DNA of 64,000 bases from assembly GCF_900156875.1 (NCBI RefSeq), contig NZ_LT707409.1, positions 1,528,046-1,592,045 of the forward strand, read 5' to 3'. Below, one piece after another: positions 49,893 through 60,504 of this stretch; position 1 is the first letter of the stretch, and every line of letters starts with the position of its first letter. Made by a program: the position numbers and the translations under genes. The DNA is from Robertmurraya dakarensis (lineage in GTDB: Bacteria; Bacillota; Bacilli; Bacillales; Cytobacillaceae). The notes beneath the pieces are model-generated. The model was not told the origin of the DNA. It worked only from the letters and a program-made list of their open reading frames with translations, and did no database searches.

Positions 49893-50489
49893 TTAAAAAA
49901 GTCCTTCTATAACACGGGGTTTTACTCTAATAGCAAGGGGATTATCTATGACACATCTTTGTTCGCAAATCCCGCATCCTACGCATTTTTCCTTATTAAT
50001 AACTGGTGCAAAGATAGCATGAAGGTTATCATCGTGTTTCATATGTATATCTAATGTGATCGCCTCGTCTATTAATGGACACTCTCGGTAGCAAACTTCA
50101 CAGCGCATTCCTTTGTATGCAATGCAAGCTTCCTCGTCAATTACAGCAGTTCCCATTTTCACATCGTATACAGTTGTTATTCCTGATAATGCTTCAGTTG
50201 GACATACTTCAACACAAGGAAAATCATGACACAGCATGCAAGGGCTGTCTCTAGCTTCAAGATAGGGAGTACCCAAGCCTAATCCATGTTTCTCAGTTCC
50301 CAATTTAATAGAATCGTAAGGGCATGCTTGAATGCATTTACCGCACCTTATACATAAGGCCATAAACTCGTCTTCATCAGCTGCACCCGGCGGCCTCAGT
50401 ACAGATTTACTCCCGCCTTTCATCAGATTTAGGAGTTCATATGCTGCCATACCGCCGATAAGCCATTTCGCCAGCCCAATCCCCTTCAT
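49893..50489 (-). CDS. napG: NapG ferredoxin-type electron transfer protein
   Basis: A 198-residue protein with four 4Fe-4S motifs: CIRCGKCIQACPYDS, CMLCHDFPCVEVCP, CEVCYRECP and CVGCGICEQRCV. A short hydrophobic N-terminus (GLAKWLIGGMAAYELL) may anchor it. It pairs with NapH to carry electrons from quinol to NapB. First gene of the operon; 105 bp precede napA. GAGGAG precedes the ATG at 50489. Confidence 0.9.
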   Translation of the reverse strand: MKGIGLAKWLIGGMAAYELLNLMKGGSKSVLRPPGAADEDEFMALCIRCGKCIQACPYDSIKLGTEKHGLGLGTPYLEARDSPCMLCHDFPCVEVCPTEALSGITTVYDVKMGTAVIDEEACIAYKGMRCEVCYRECPLIDEAITLDIHMKHDDNLHAIFAPVINKEKCVGCGICEQRCVIDNPLAIRVKPRVIEGLF

Positions 50490-50557
50490 GTACCACACTC
50501 CTCAATATTTGAGTGATTACGATGATTACATGTTATTCTTTTCTGAATATTAAATTC

Positions 50558-50573
50558 TGTGATTTATTGCACG
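50558..50573. promoter_or_regulatory. Weak FNR-like half palindrome upstream of napG
   Basis: TGTGATTTATTGCACG keeps 8 of the 10 fixed bases of TGTGA-N6-TCACA. It lies between the divergent napG and sco genes. Functional only if one poor half-site is tolerated. Confidence 0.25.
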
Positions 50574-50711
50574 TTTTATTAACGTTCATAAATTTCACAC
50601 AATCTCGTTTCTAAAGTGATAAAAACTTCTATGTTTTACAATAAGTTCACAATATGTCCATATGATTTTACTTGAATGTTTTATATCTTTATTAAAGAAG
50701 GAGGGTGCGAA

Positions 50712-51314
50712 ATGAAAAAAATATATATAATTTGCGGTATCATCGTCATGGTCGGAATCGCTGCAGGGATTTCTTTCTTTGTTATAAGAGATATGACTTC
50801 AAAGATTCCCGATAATATTGACCTAGTAACGATGAATAATGAGGTATATGATTTTAGCAAGTCTGACAAAAAACTTAAAATGATAGAGTTTATGTATACT
50901 CATTGTCCTGATATTTGTCCTACAACCACACTAAAAATGAATATGTTAAAGAAAGATCTACAGAAAGCAGATGTATTCGGAAAAGAGATTCAATTTATTA
51001 CCGTAACAATCGATCCATATCGTGACACTCCAGAGAAGTTACAGGAATATATGAAAAATTTTGAAGTTGAGGATGAAGGTAATTGGATTTTTCTAACCGG
51101 TGATCAAAATAATATTAAAGAAGATATAAAAGAAATAGAAGAATTAGCCGGTACATTTCAATTTCAATTCCGTGACCCCGGTGATGGATTCTATGTACAC
51201 TCAACATTTGTTTACTTAATTGACGAGAATAATCAATATATTAAGAAATACCCTATGGGGGAAGGCTTTGATCGCGAAGAGGTTTACGCGAAGATCATGA
51301 AAGAAATTAACTAA
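50712..51314 (+). CDS. SCO1/SenC-family protein
   Basis: A 200-residue membrane-anchored thioredoxin-fold protein: one N-terminal transmembrane helix (residues 5-25), the copper-binding CPDIC motif (Cys65/Cys69) and the distal histidine in FYVHSTFVY. Sco proteins deliver copper to, or maintain thiols in, the CuA site of cytochrome oxidase or nitrous-oxide reductase. It is divergent from nap, so it may be part of the respiratory switch. GAAGGAGGG precedes the ATG at 50712. Confidence 0.9.
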   Translation: MKKIYIICGIIVMVGIAAGISFFVIRDMTSKIPDNIDLVTMNNEVYDFSKSDKKLKMIEFMYTHCPDICPTTTLKMNMLKKDLQKADVFGKEIQFITVTIDPYRDTPEKLQEYMKNFEVEDEGNWIFLTGDQNNIKEDIKEIEELAGTFQFQFRDPGDGFYVHSTFVYLIDENNQYIKKYPMGEGFDREEVYAKIMKEIN

Positions 51315-51324
51315 ATGTAAAAAT

Positions 51325-51421
51325 AAAAAGCAAGCTAAGGTAGAATAAAACCTCGAATAGATACACTTTTTTAGTGTCCACTTTTCGGGGTTTCGTTCGT
51401 ACACCTTTTGGCTTGCTTTTT
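51325..51421 (+). terminator. Long composite stem-loop after the sco gene
   Basis: AAAAAGCAAGC (51325-51335) pairs with GCTTGCTTTTT (51411-51421). Inside, an AAACC-TCGAA arm faces TTTTCGGGGTTT and an ACAC/GTGT tip closes the structure, giving a roughly 97-nt rod. It can act as terminator in both directions, but its length suggests a repeated intergenic element or RNA. Confidence 0.55.
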
Positions 51422-51463
51422 ATGATGATTTTCTTTCACAGGAAAATATCTATTTTCCATGTA

Positions 51464-51598
51464 TTAATTAATATTGATGGAAAATTTATCTTGCTGCTTG
51501 AGGACAATCATCAGTTTCGATCTCGGTTTTGTAAGGCTAACTTTTACTCCTGACTTTTTTAATCGATCAACAAGATCGATTAACTGTTGTTTGGCCAT
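51464..51598 (-). CDS. Small basic hypothetical protein, 44 aa
   Basis: MAKQQLIDLVDRLKKSGVK followed by VSLTKPRSKLMIVLKQQDK and an I/N tail. AAAGGAG lies 7-9 bp before the ATG. The amphipathic helix plus short strands suggest a folded small protein; no family is recognised. Confidence 0.6.
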   Translation of the reverse strand: MAKQQLIDLVDRLKKSGVKVSLTKPRSKLMIVLKQQDKFSININ

Positions 51599-51825
51599 GG
51601 TAAAAAACTCCTTTTAAAATATCCTGTTAATATCATTGTAGCGAATAAATATGAACAAATTATTAAAATTCCTTGTTTTAATAGAAAAATTGTGACAAAC
51701 TTCAAAATTCTCAAAAGAAATTTTTGTTCCCTTCTCTATCTTAATTATTTAATTCTGTATAAAAAACAGATATCCTTTAACAATTTCCTTAATAAGAGGA
51801 ATTTTTTCCTTCTTATTGTCGAAAA

Positions 51826-51834
51826 TGGTATAAT
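51826..51834 (+). promoter_or_regulatory. Extended -10 promoter of the ABC-F gene
   Basis: TGGTATAAT is a perfect extended -10 element, with start predicted about 25 bp before the ABC-F ATG. No good -35 box is present, as is usual for extended -10 promoters. The rest of 51599-51825 is AT-rich with nothing else recognised. Confidence 0.65.
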
Positions 51835-51865
51835 GTGAGATATTGCTTATTTTGGAGGATATTAA

Positions 51866-53485
<1,620 letters not shown>

Positions 53486-53486
53486 T

Positions 53487-53532
53487 ATTCAAAAACGAGA
53501 GAGTCTCAAAGGAGGCTCTCTCGTTTTTGAAT
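53487..53532. terminator. Bidirectional 17-bp terminator
   Basis: ATTCAAAAACGAGAGAG (53487-53503) pairs perfectly with CTCTCTCGTTTTTGAAT (53516-53532). It ends the ABC-F gene and the converging small gene, whose stop codon begins in the stem. Confidence 0.92.
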
Positions 53533-53669
53533 CATACATCACGTTTTTTCGTCTTTTTTCTAGCTGATGAGACACTTTTTCCATCAATTTCAACATTAGT
53601 TGTACCCTGTCCTTCAACTTGTGAAGAGTTTAAGCCAATTGTTGAAGGATCTGCTTTTCTTTTTTTCAC
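53532..53669 (-). CDS. Small basic protein, YuzL-like, 45 aa
   Basis: MKKRKADPSTIGLNSSQVEG with a Q-G-T-T-N strand and a basic tail ARKKTKKRDV. It resembles the short YuzL-type proteins of Bacilli, role unknown. GGAGGTG precedes the GTG start. Basic, hydrophilic and probably disordered. Confidence 0.65.
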   Translation of the reverse strand: MKKRKADPSTIGLNSSQVEGQGTTNVEIDGKSVSSARKKTKKRDV

Positions 53670-53776
53670 TTTATCAGCACCTCCATCCTTACTTTTACAT
53701 AATTGTCTCGTTTTTATTCAATCGCATATTTTTGTAAAAAAAACACATTCTATTCTATGGAGGAGGTGTAAAAGTT

Positions 53777-54019
53777 ATGGCGAAAATTGGTGTAGAACAA
53801 TCTCTGAAAAATGTTCAGCAAGCACTTCGGGAAAAAGGCTTTGATGTGGTAGAATTAAGCCAAGAATTAGATGCAAACGGATGCGATTGCTGTGTTATTA
53901 CAGGACTAGATTCAAATGTAATGGGAATGCAGGACACAGTCATTTCTGGTCCCGTCATAGAGGCAAATGGATTGTCTGCTGATGAGGTATGTCAGCGAGT
54001 GGAGCAAAATTTACAATAA
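53777..54019 (+). CDS. ykuS: YkuS family protein (UPF0180)
   Basis: An 80-residue protein, [38 protein letters not shown], and a C-terminal helix. It matches the YkuS/UPF0180 family in length and in the CDCCVITG block. Its function is unknown. GGAGGAGGTG precedes the ATG. Confidence 0.9.
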   Translation: MAKIGVEQSLKNVQQALREKGFDVVELSQELDANGCDCCVITGLDSNVMGMQDTVISGPVIEANGLSADEVCQRVEQNLQ

Positions 54020-54028
54020 TATCCTACT

Positions 54029-54060
54029 AAGACTAAAGATATTTCTTTAGTCTTTTCTTT
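54029..54060 (+). terminator. Terminator after ykuS
   Basis: AAGACTAAAG (54029-54038) pairs with CTTTAGTCTT (54045-54054), followed by TTCTTT. Confidence 0.85.
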
Positions 54061-54194
54061 TTCCTCTCACAAATTTCTCTTATGTTCTATCATCATTTTG
54101 TAATCTAATTTACTAAAAATGATTTTATCTATTTTTAACTGCCATTTTCCGTTATAATTCCTAATATGCAACAACCTTTTGGAGGCATGACAGA

Positions 54195-54977
54195 ATGAAA
54201 TACATAAGCTTAAAAATCTCCCTGCTGCTTATCCTTGCTTTCCTAGCAGGCTGCAGCAATGATTCACCCCAGGACAGTAATGAAGAGATCACTTTAACCG
54301 TATCGGCAGCAGCAAGTCTCAACGAAGCCCTTACGGAAATTAAAGCCATTTATGAGGAAGAAAATGACAGTGTTGAATTAGTATTGAATTTTGGCGGCTC
54401 TGGTTCCCTTCAACAGCAAATAAAACAAGGTGCTCCTGTGGATATCTTTATCTCTGCCGCTGAACAACCATTTGCAGAATTAGTCTCCAATGACTTAATC
54501 GATCAATCTAACCAAACGGAGCTAATTGGAAATAGCCTCGTTCTAATTGCGCCAATGGATTCTAATCTAGCAGCTATTGAAGAATTAACGAAGAGTTCAG
54601 TAAAGAAAGTAGCCGTAGGCACAACAGATACTGTCCCAGCAGGTCATTATGCGAAGCAGTCTTTACTCTCAATAGACCAGTGGGAGTCGATTAGCAAAAA
54701 AACGGTATTTACGAAGGATGTTAGACAAGTGCTTACTTACGTTGAAACAGGCAATGTGGATGCTGGTTTTGTTTATAAAACGGATGCCCAAGCATCTGAG
54801 AAAGTGAAAATCGTTACGGAACTTGCTGACGATTCTCATGATCCAATCGTTTACCCCGCCGGAGTTGTAAAGGCATCTAAAAATCATGAACACGCCGTGC
54901 TTTTTTATCATTATCTTCAAACGAATAATGTACAGAAGATATTTGAAAAATATGGCTTTCGCGTATGGAAAAGATAG
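54195..54977 (+). CDS. modA: Molybdate ABC transporter substrate-binding lipoprotein
   Basis: A 260-residue lipoprotein: lipobox LAGC with Cys20, then the ModA fold with LTVSAAASLNEALTEI, NFGGSGSLQQQIKQGAPVDIFISAA, and AGHYAKQ and VYKTDAQ ligand-binding segments. It captures molybdate outside the cell and passes it to ModB, whose gene begins 3 bp downstream. Molybdenum is needed by the nap and fdhF enzymes of this window. GGAGGC precedes the ATG. Confidence 0.93.
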   Translation: MKYISLKISLLLILAFLAGCSNDSPQDSNEEITLTVSAAASLNEALTEIKAIYEEENDSVELVLNFGGSGSLQQQIKQGAPVDIFISAAEQPFAELVSNDLIDQSNQTELIGNSLVLIAPMDSNLAAIEELTKSSVKKVAVGTTDTVPAGHYAKQSLLSIDQWESISKKTVFTKDVRQVLTYVETGNVDAGFVYKTDAQASEKVKIVTELADDSHDPIVYPAGVVKASKNHEHAVLFYHYLQTNNVQKIFEKYGFRVWKR

Positions 54978-54980
54978 TAT

Positions 54981-55634
54981 ATGAATGAACATTTCTGGTC
55001 TCCTGTGAAACTATCAATTGAAGTAGCATCCATATCCTTAGTAATTGTTTTATTTACAGGAATACTATTAGCAAGACTCATGTACCGCAAGAATTTTAAA
55101 GGGAAAATCGCTGTCGAAACTGCTATGTTACTTCCCCTTGTTTTACCCCCAACTGTTGTTGGGTTTTTATTAATTGTTATTTTTGGAGTTAATAGTCCTG
55201 TAGGAAGATTGATTGACACCATCTTCGGACAGCCTATTATGTTTACCTGGTGGGCGGCAGTACTTGCTTCGACTGTTGTAGCCTTTCCCCTAATGTATCA
55301 ATCCTGTGTCACCGGATTTAAATCGGTTGATAAAGGGATTGAAGAAGCTGCTAGAGTCGATGGTGCGTCAGAATGGAAAGTCTTTCTTTTTATTACCTTA
55401 CCTCTGGCTTATAAATCAATTATTTCAGGAGGAATTTTAAGCTTTGCTCGTGCACTTGGTGAATTTGGTGCAACACTGATGTTCGCTGGCAACTTGCCTG
55501 GCAAAACACAAACCATGCCTATGGCCATTTATGTTGCATTAGAATCGGGCAATACTGGCTTAGCATGGATGTGGGTAATCATCACAATTGTCATCTCCTT
55601 TGGAATGCTCCTAGTTTCCACTTTAATCAAGTAA
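54981..55634 (+). CDS. modB: Molybdate ABC transporter permease
   Basis: A 217-residue permease with about six transmembrane helices and the EAA loop EEAARVDGASEWKVFLFITLP that contacts the ATPase. PLVLPPTVVGFLL and LARALGEFGATLMFAGN are ModB hallmarks. It is coupled to modA (3-bp gap). No modC ATPase gene follows; a terminator lies right after, as in B. subtilis yvgL-yvgM, so the ATPase must be supplied from elsewhere. Confidence 0.93.
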   Translation: MNEHFWSPVKLSIEVASISLVIVLFTGILLARLMYRKNFKGKIAVETAMLLPLVLPPTVVGFLLIVIFGVNSPVGRLIDTIFGQPIMFTWWAAVLASTVVAFPLMYQSCVTGFKSVDKGIEEAARVDGASEWKVFLFITLPLAYKSIISGGILSFARALGEFGATLMFAGNLPGKTQTMPMAIYVALESGNTGLAWMWVIITIVISFGMLLVSTLIK

Positions 55635-55666
55635 CCGTCACACCATCAGGAGTGGCGGTTTTTTTT
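55634..55666 (+). terminator. Terminator of modAB
   Basis: ACCGTCAC (55634-55641) pairs with GTGGCGGT (55652-55659, one G-U pair), followed by seven T residues. Confidence 0.9.
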
Positions 55667-55746
55667 GTGAAAAATTTTTAACAATAAGACAAGTATCCCC
55701 TTCTTCCTCGCATATGTTAGTAGTGAAAACTTAGGGGGTGAAAGGT

Positions 55747-56199
55747 TTGCATATTTATATTTTAAAGAAGCGATCATTTTTTATTTTTTTCCTCATCTTT
55801 GTCTCTGTCATTTCAGCATCCATTTTGTTCTATGTAAATTCTAAAGCAGTAACAACTTTTAATCAGTCAGAAAAAGGACATGCACGTGAAATTCATCTAG
55901 TTACAGGAGAATTTAAAGCTAAAACTGAAGATGGTCAAGAAATTGAGGCATATCGGTGGGATCCTGGAACGATATTTATTAACAAAAATGAAAAAGTAAT
56001 TCTAAGAATTTATGGAGTAAACGGTAGAGAGCATCCATTCATTATTGAAGGAACGAAAATTGAAGGCGTTGTTAAACAAGGTGAAGAATCCGTAGTGGAG
56101 GTTCAATTCAACAAAGAAGGTATTTATCGTTTAGTTTGCTTAACACATCCTGATAAACATAGTAACGGTCCTATGATAGCCTATATAGTGGTAGATTAA
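55747..56199 (+). CDS. Membrane-anchored cupredoxin-like protein
   Basis: A 150-residue protein with one N-terminal transmembrane helix (about residues 12-32) and a single cupredoxin domain. Candidate copper ligands are the histidine in NGREHPF, and Cys and His in LVCLTHPDKH with a methionine in GPMIAY. The blue-copper fold resembles CuA-type or plastocyanin-like proteins and may serve as an electron carrier or copper chaperone on the outside. TTG start at 55747 follows AGGGGGTG; an earlier GTG overlaps that site. It lies between modAB and pfl. Confidence 0.8.
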   Translation: MHIYILKKRSFFIFFLIFVSVISASILFYVNSKAVTTFNQSEKGHAREIHLVTGEFKAKTEDGQEIEAYRWDPGTIFINKNEKVILRIYGVNGREHPFIIEGTKIEGVVKQGEESVVEVQFNKEGIYRLVCLTHPDKHSNGPMIAYIVVD

Positions 56200-56468
56200 A
56201 CAATGCGGGAGGTGATTCCCTCCCTCCCCTACCTCATTTATCCCTCAAAACATTTTACCAGTATTTGTATTCAAGATTTTTACAAATATCGATCAACTCT
56301 TCAATCATTTCTCACGTTACAATAATGCTAACGTTCTATCACCTTAAATTCATCTATAACAGTTTGGAATAACATTCCAATCGTTATAGTACAGATTTTT
56401 AATTTTCATTAGCAACTTTTGGACAAGAACTCTTCTTAAACCACTGTTCATAATAAATTCACAAACTA
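56200..56468. other. Long leader region upstream of pflB, no gene seen
   Basis: AT-rich sequence with no plausible reading frame or ribosome site. A short TGGAATAACATTCCA-like inverted repeat lies near 56365-56380. No hairpin followed by a U-run is evident after the cupredoxin gene, so read-through towards pfl is possible. Confidence 0.4.
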
Positions 56469-56511
56469 TGTGATCACTTTCACAATATACCTGTTATACT
56501 TCAAATATAGT
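56469..56511 (+). promoter_or_regulatory. FNR/Rex-type operator and promoter of pflB
   Basis: TGTGA-TCACTT-TCACA at 56469-56484 is a perfect FNR consensus palindrome, also compatible with Rex (TTGTGAA-N4-TTCACAA). Its centre lies 41.5 bp before a start predicted from the -10 box TATAGT at 56506-56511, the classic position for FNR activation. A further TCACA half-site lies directly upstream. Anaerobic induction of pyruvate formate-lyase is expected. Confidence 0.8.
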
Positions 56512-56560
56512 TAAAACAACTCACTGTTATAAAAAAATACACATTCAGAGGTGTTTATAC

Positions 56561-58786
56561 ATGGAACAATGGAATGGATTTTCTAACGGAACTTGGCAGA
56601 AAGAAGTAAACGTTCGCGATTTTATACTAAAGAACTTCACTCCATATAAAGGCAATGATACTTTCTTACAAGGGCCATCTGAAGCTACATCAGATTTATG
56701 GAAGCAAGTAATGGAATTAACAAAGCAGGAACGTGAAAAAGGCGGCGTTCTTGATATGGATACTGAAATTGTTTCAACGATCACTTCACATGGACCTGGT
56801 TATCTAAATCAAGACTTAGAGAAAGTTGTCGGTGTACAAACAGACCAGCCATTCAAGCGTTCCCTGCAGCCATTTGGCGGAGTTAGAATGGCTGCGCAGG
56901 CTTGTGAATCTTATGGCTATGAAATGAACAAGGATGTTGAAAAAGTCTTTACGGACTTCCGTAAAACTCATAACCAAGGTGTATTTGATGCCTATACCGA
57001 TGAAATGCGGCTTGCTCGTAAAGTAGGAATTATCACAGGTCTTCCAGATGCATATGGCCGTGGTCGTATCATCGGTGACTATCGCCGCGTTGCCCTTTAT
57101 GGTGTAGACTTCCTTATTAAAGAAAAGCAAAAAGATTTCGCTAACACTTCATCTGTCATGTCAGAAGATGTGATTAGATTGCGTGAAGAAATGTCAGAAC
57201 AGTATCGTGCTCTCCTAGAGTTAAAAGAATTAGCAAAAAGCTATGGTTTCGATATTTCAAAACCTGCTTCTAACGCTAAGGAAGCTTTCCAATGGTTATA
57301 CTTTGGTTACTTAGCTGCAGTAAAAGAACAAAACGGTGCAGCGATGAGTTTAGGCAGAGTGTCAACTTTTTTAGATATCTATATTGAAAGAGATCTAGAA
57401 AATGGAGTTCTAACAGAGCAAGAAGCACAGGAGCTTGTGGACCATTTTGTCATGAAACTCCGTCTAGTAAAATTTGCACGAACACCTGATTATAATGAAT
57501 TATTCAGCGGTGATCCTACTTGGGTAACTGAATCACTTGGCGGTATGGCTCTTGATGGACGCCCATTAGTGACAAAGAACTCTTTCCGCTTCTTGCATAC
57601 ACTAGATAATCTCGGACCAGCTCCTGAGCCAAACTTAACAGTGCTATGGTCTAAACAGCTACCTGAAGGTTTTAAAGACTATTGTGCAAAAATGTCGATT
57701 AAAACCAGCTCTATTCAATACGAAAATGACGATATCATGAGACCTGAATATGGGGATGATTACGGGATCGCTTGCTGTGTGTCAGCCATGAAGATTGGGA
57801 AGCAAATGCAGTTCTTTGGTGCTCGTGCAAACCTTGCAAAAGCTCTTCTTTATGCTATTAACGGAAACAAGGATGAAAAGAAAAATGTTCAAGTAGGTCC
57901 TGCTTACTCCCCTATTACTTCAGATGTTTTAAATTATGATGAAGTGATGAAGAAATTTGACAGCACGATGGAATGGTTGGCGGGTCTTTATATTAATACA
58001 TTAAACATCATACATTACATGCATGATAAATATGCATATGAAAGAATTGAAATGGCTTTACATGATACAGAAATCGTTCGTACAATGGCAACGGGAATTG
58101 CTGGTTTAAGTGTTGTTGCTGACTCATTAAGTGCGATTAAATATGGAAATGTTAAAGTAATTCGCGATGAAAATGGTTTAGCTGTTGATTTTGAGGTCGA
58201 GGGTGACTACCCTAAGTATGGAAATAACGATGACCGTGTTGACAGCATTGCGGTAGAAATTGTTGAAATCTTTATGAAAAAACTTCGCAAGCATCAAACA
58301 TACCGCAACTCTGTTCACACGATGTCAATCTTAACGATCACATCAAATGTCGTATACGGTAAAAAGACAGGTAACACACCTGATGGCCGCCGTGAGGGTG
58401 AACCATTTGCACCAGGCGCAAATCCAATGCATGGCCGTGACACAAAAGGTACACTAGCTTCCCTATCATCAGTCGCAAAGCTTCCATACAGCTACGCAAT
58501 GGATGGGATCTCTAATACATTCTCCATTGTACCAAAAGCATTAGGAAAAGATGATGACAGCCGTATTAAAAACCTGGTAAGTATTCTAGATGGCTATGCT
58601 GTTAAACAAGGACACCACCTAAATGTTAACGTCTTTAATAGAGAAACTCTTTTAGATGCTATGGAGCATCCAGAAGAATATCCACAATTAACGATTCGTG
58701 TCTCTGGCTATGCTGTAAACTTTATAAAATTAACAAGAGAACAGCAACTAGATGTTATTAACCGTACCTTCCACGCTACAATGTAA
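56561..58786 (+). CDS. pflB: Pyruvate formate-lyase
   Basis: A 741-residue glycyl-radical enzyme. The active-site cysteine pair is in [14 protein letters not shown], and the radical glycine is Gly716 in the C-terminal RVSGYAVNF. It splits pyruvate with CoA into acetyl-CoA and formate under anaerobic conditions. AGAGGTG precedes the ATG. The activating enzyme gene follows 78 bp downstream. Formate made here can feed the formate dehydrogenase encoded at 36081-38150. Confidence 0.96.
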   Translation: MEQWNGFSNGTWQKEVNVRDFILKNFTPYKGNDTFLQGPSEATSDLWKQVMELTKQEREKGGVLDMDTEIVSTITSHGPGYLNQDLEKVVGVQTDQPFKRSLQPFGGVRMAAQACESYGYEMNKDVEKVFTDFRKTHNQGVFDAYTDEMRLARKVGIITGLPDAYGRGRIIGDYRRVALYGVDFLIKEKQKDFANTSSVMSEDVIRLREEMSEQYRALLELKELAKSYGFDISKPASNAKEAFQWLYFGYLAAVKEQNGAAMSLGRVSTFLDIYIERDLENGVLTEQEAQELVDHFVMKLRLVKFARTPDYNELFSGDPTWVTESLGGMALDGRPLVTKNSFRFLHTLDNLGPAPEPNLTVLWSKQLPEGFKDYCAKMSIKTSSIQYENDDIMRPEYGDDYGIACCVSAMKIGKQMQFFGARANLAKALLYAINGNKDEKKNVQVGPAYSPITSDVLNYDEVMKKFDSTMEWLAGLYINTLNIIHYMHDKYAYERIEMALHDTEIVRTMATGIAGLSVVADSLSAIKYGNVKVIRDENGLAVDFEVEGDYPKYGNNDDRVDSIAVEIVEIFMKKLRKHQTYRNSVHTMSILTITSNVVYGKKTGNTPDGRREGEPFAPGANPMHGRDTKGTLASLSSVAKLPYSYAMDGISNTFSIVPKALGKDDDSRIKNLVSILDGYAVKQGHHLNVNVFNRETLLDAMEHPEEYPQLTIRVSGYAVNFIKLTREQQLDVINRTFHATM

Positions 58787-58815
58787 CGAGCAAAAAAAAT
58801 TGTATTTATAAAGAT

Positions 58816-58840
58816 GGGGAGTTCCTGCCTGCTCCCCTTT
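58816..58840 (+). promoter_or_regulatory. Intercistronic hairpin between pflB and pflA
   Basis: GGGGAG (58816-58821) pairs with CTCCCC (58832-58837), followed by TTTC. It resembles a weak terminator and would reduce expression of the activase relative to the abundant lyase (inference). Confidence 0.6.
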
Positions 58841-58864
58841 CTTCATTCGAAAGGAGTTTTCATC

Positions 58865-59602
58865 ATGAACGGAAATATTCATTCTATTGAAACATTTGGA
58901 ACAGTTGACGGTCCTGGAATCCGTTACGTTATTTTTACTCAAGGTTGTCTCTTACGCTGCCAATTTTGTCATAATGCGGATACTTGGGAGATTGGAACTG
59001 GTAAACAAATGTCTGTTTCCGAAATCATCGATGATCTTAAATCATATCTCCCTTTCATCGAGGCATCTGGCGGTGGAATTACTGTAAGCGGAGGCGAACC
59101 TCTTCTGCAAATTCCTTTTCTAATCGAGTTATTTAAAGAATGTAAAAAGCTTGGGATTCATACCACCATTGACTCATCTGGCGGATGCTATTCACATGCA
59201 GAACAATTCCAGCAAAATCTAAAGGAATTATTAAAGTATACAGATCTTATACTTTTGGATTTAAAACATATTGACCGAAAAAAGCATATTAAATTAACAG
59301 GAATGGCAAATGATCATATACTGGAATTTGCTCAATTCTTATCAAGTCAAAATGTGCCAATATGGGTCCGCCATGTTCTAGTACCAACCATTTCCGATGA
59401 AGAACAAGACTTGAGAAGACTTGGTGACTTTATCGGTACTCTTACAAATATTGAAAAAATTGAGGTTCTTCCATATCATAAATTAGGTGTATACAAGTGG
59501 GAAGCACTTGGACTAGATTACCCTCTTAAAGATATCGAACCACCAAGCGATGAAAAGGTTGAACTAGCTTATAAACACTTAACAGCAAAGGTGACTCTCT
59601 AG
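58865..59602 (+). CDS. pflA: Pyruvate formate-lyase activating enzyme (radical SAM)
   Basis: A 245-residue radical SAM protein: CLLRCQFC (Cys28, Cys32, Cys35) binds the 4Fe-4S cluster, with VSGGEPLLQ and LDLKHID downstream. It makes the glycyl radical on PflB. The ATG at 58865 follows AAAGGAGT; a 17-residue extension upstream would run through the hairpin and is rejected. It is terminated by a strong hairpin overlapping its stop. Confidence 0.95.
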   Translation: MNGNIHSIETFGTVDGPGIRYVIFTQGCLLRCQFCHNADTWEIGTGKQMSVSEIIDDLKSYLPFIEASGGGITVSGGEPLLQIPFLIELFKECKKLGIHTTIDSSGGCYSHAEQFQQNLKELLKYTDLILLDLKHIDRKKHIKLTGMANDHILEFAQFLSSQNVPIWVRHVLVPTISDEEQDLRRLGDFIGTLTNIEKIEVLPYHKLGVYKWEALGLDYPLKDIEPPSDEKVELAYKHLTAKVTL

Positions 59603-59616
59603 AGAGTCACCTTTTT
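59586..59616 (+). terminator. Terminator overlapping the pflA stop codon
   Basis: AAAGGTGACTC (59586-59596) pairs perfectly with GAGTCACCTTT (59603-59613), followed by further T residues; the stop codon lies within the loop. Confidence 0.9.
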
Positions 59617-59646
59617 TGCGCAAAGCTGCCTTTTATATGGGATCGG

Positions 59647-60465
59647 CTATTTCCACCACTCATCAAACATAGTAGCAGGTAATTGTCGTTTGTGCTCTGA
59701 AAGTAAATAGCGTTTTTCAATCTTTTCTGCGACATTAGGCGGCACTTTCTTTCCCTCTAAATAGTCATCCAACTCTTCATAAGTAATCCCTAATTCTGTT
59801 TCATCAGCCTGCCCAGGAGTATGGTCTAATAAATCAGCAGTTGGAACTTTTAAATAAAGTCTTTCTTCTGCCTTTAATTCCTTCAACAGCGCCTTTCCTT
59901 GTCGTTTTGTTAGTCCAGAGAGCGGGAGAATATCTGCCCCGCCATCTCCATATTTTGTATAAAACCCAGTAACTGCTTCAGCAGCATGGTCAGTTCCTAC
60001 CACGAGCAGCTGTTCTTGACCACCGATTGCATATTGCGCTATCATCCTCATGCGGGCCTTAACATTCCCCTTATGATAATCTTTTAATGGCTCCCCATGT
60101 ATCATATCAAATTCCTTTTTTAACGCATCAACAGAATCCTTGATATTGAAAACATACTCTTCATCGGGCTTTATAAATTTTAGTGCTCTCCTTGCATCAT
60201 CTTCATCTAGCTGAATGCCATATGGAAGACGAACTGCGCAAAATTTTGCTTCATATCCTTCACTTCTTAACTCTTCAACTGCTAGCTGCACAAGTCTTCC
60301 CGCTAAAGATGAATCCTGTCCGCCGCTTATTCCTAAGACAAACCCCTTTGCTTTTGTTTTCCTAAGATAATTCTTTAAAAACTCAATCCGACTTCTAATT
60401 TCTTCTTTAGGATCTATGTTAGCTTTAATATTTAAATCTTTCATGATTTTTTCCTGTACATTCAT
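59647..60465 (-). CDS. nadE: NH3-dependent NAD synthetase
   Basis: A 272-residue enzyme, the exact length of B. subtilis NadE. The PP-loop [12 protein letters not shown] binds [26 protein letters not shown] and the [15 protein letters not shown] segment complete the active site. It amidates nicotinate adenine dinucleotide to NAD. The start at 60465 follows AAGGGGG; an upstream in-frame ATG is rejected. Downstream of pncB by 39 bp, so the two form a pyridine-nucleotide salvage pair. Confidence 0.95.
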   Translation of the reverse strand: MNVQEKIMKDLNIKANIDPKEEIRSRIEFLKNYLRKTKAKGFVLGISGGQDSSLAGRLVQLAVEELRSEGYEAKFCAVRLPYGIQLDEDDARRALKFIKPDEEYVFNIKDSVDALKKEFDMIHGEPLKDYHKGNVKARMRMIAQYAIGGQEQLLVVGTDHAAEAVTGFYTKYGDGGADILPLSGLTKRQGKALLKELKAEERLYLKVPTADLLDHTPGQADETELGITYEELDDYLEGKKVPPNVAEKIEKRYLLSEHKRQLPATMFDEWWK

Positions 60466-60504
60466 AACAGTCAACCCCCTTCTTTCAAGATTGTAATGCA
60501 AATA

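Noticed and set aside
53527-53844. 105-codon plus-strand frame opposite the YuzL-like gene
   Set aside because: It starts in the terminator stem and overlaps the well-supported ykuS start; the opposite strand has a proper ribosome site and small gene.
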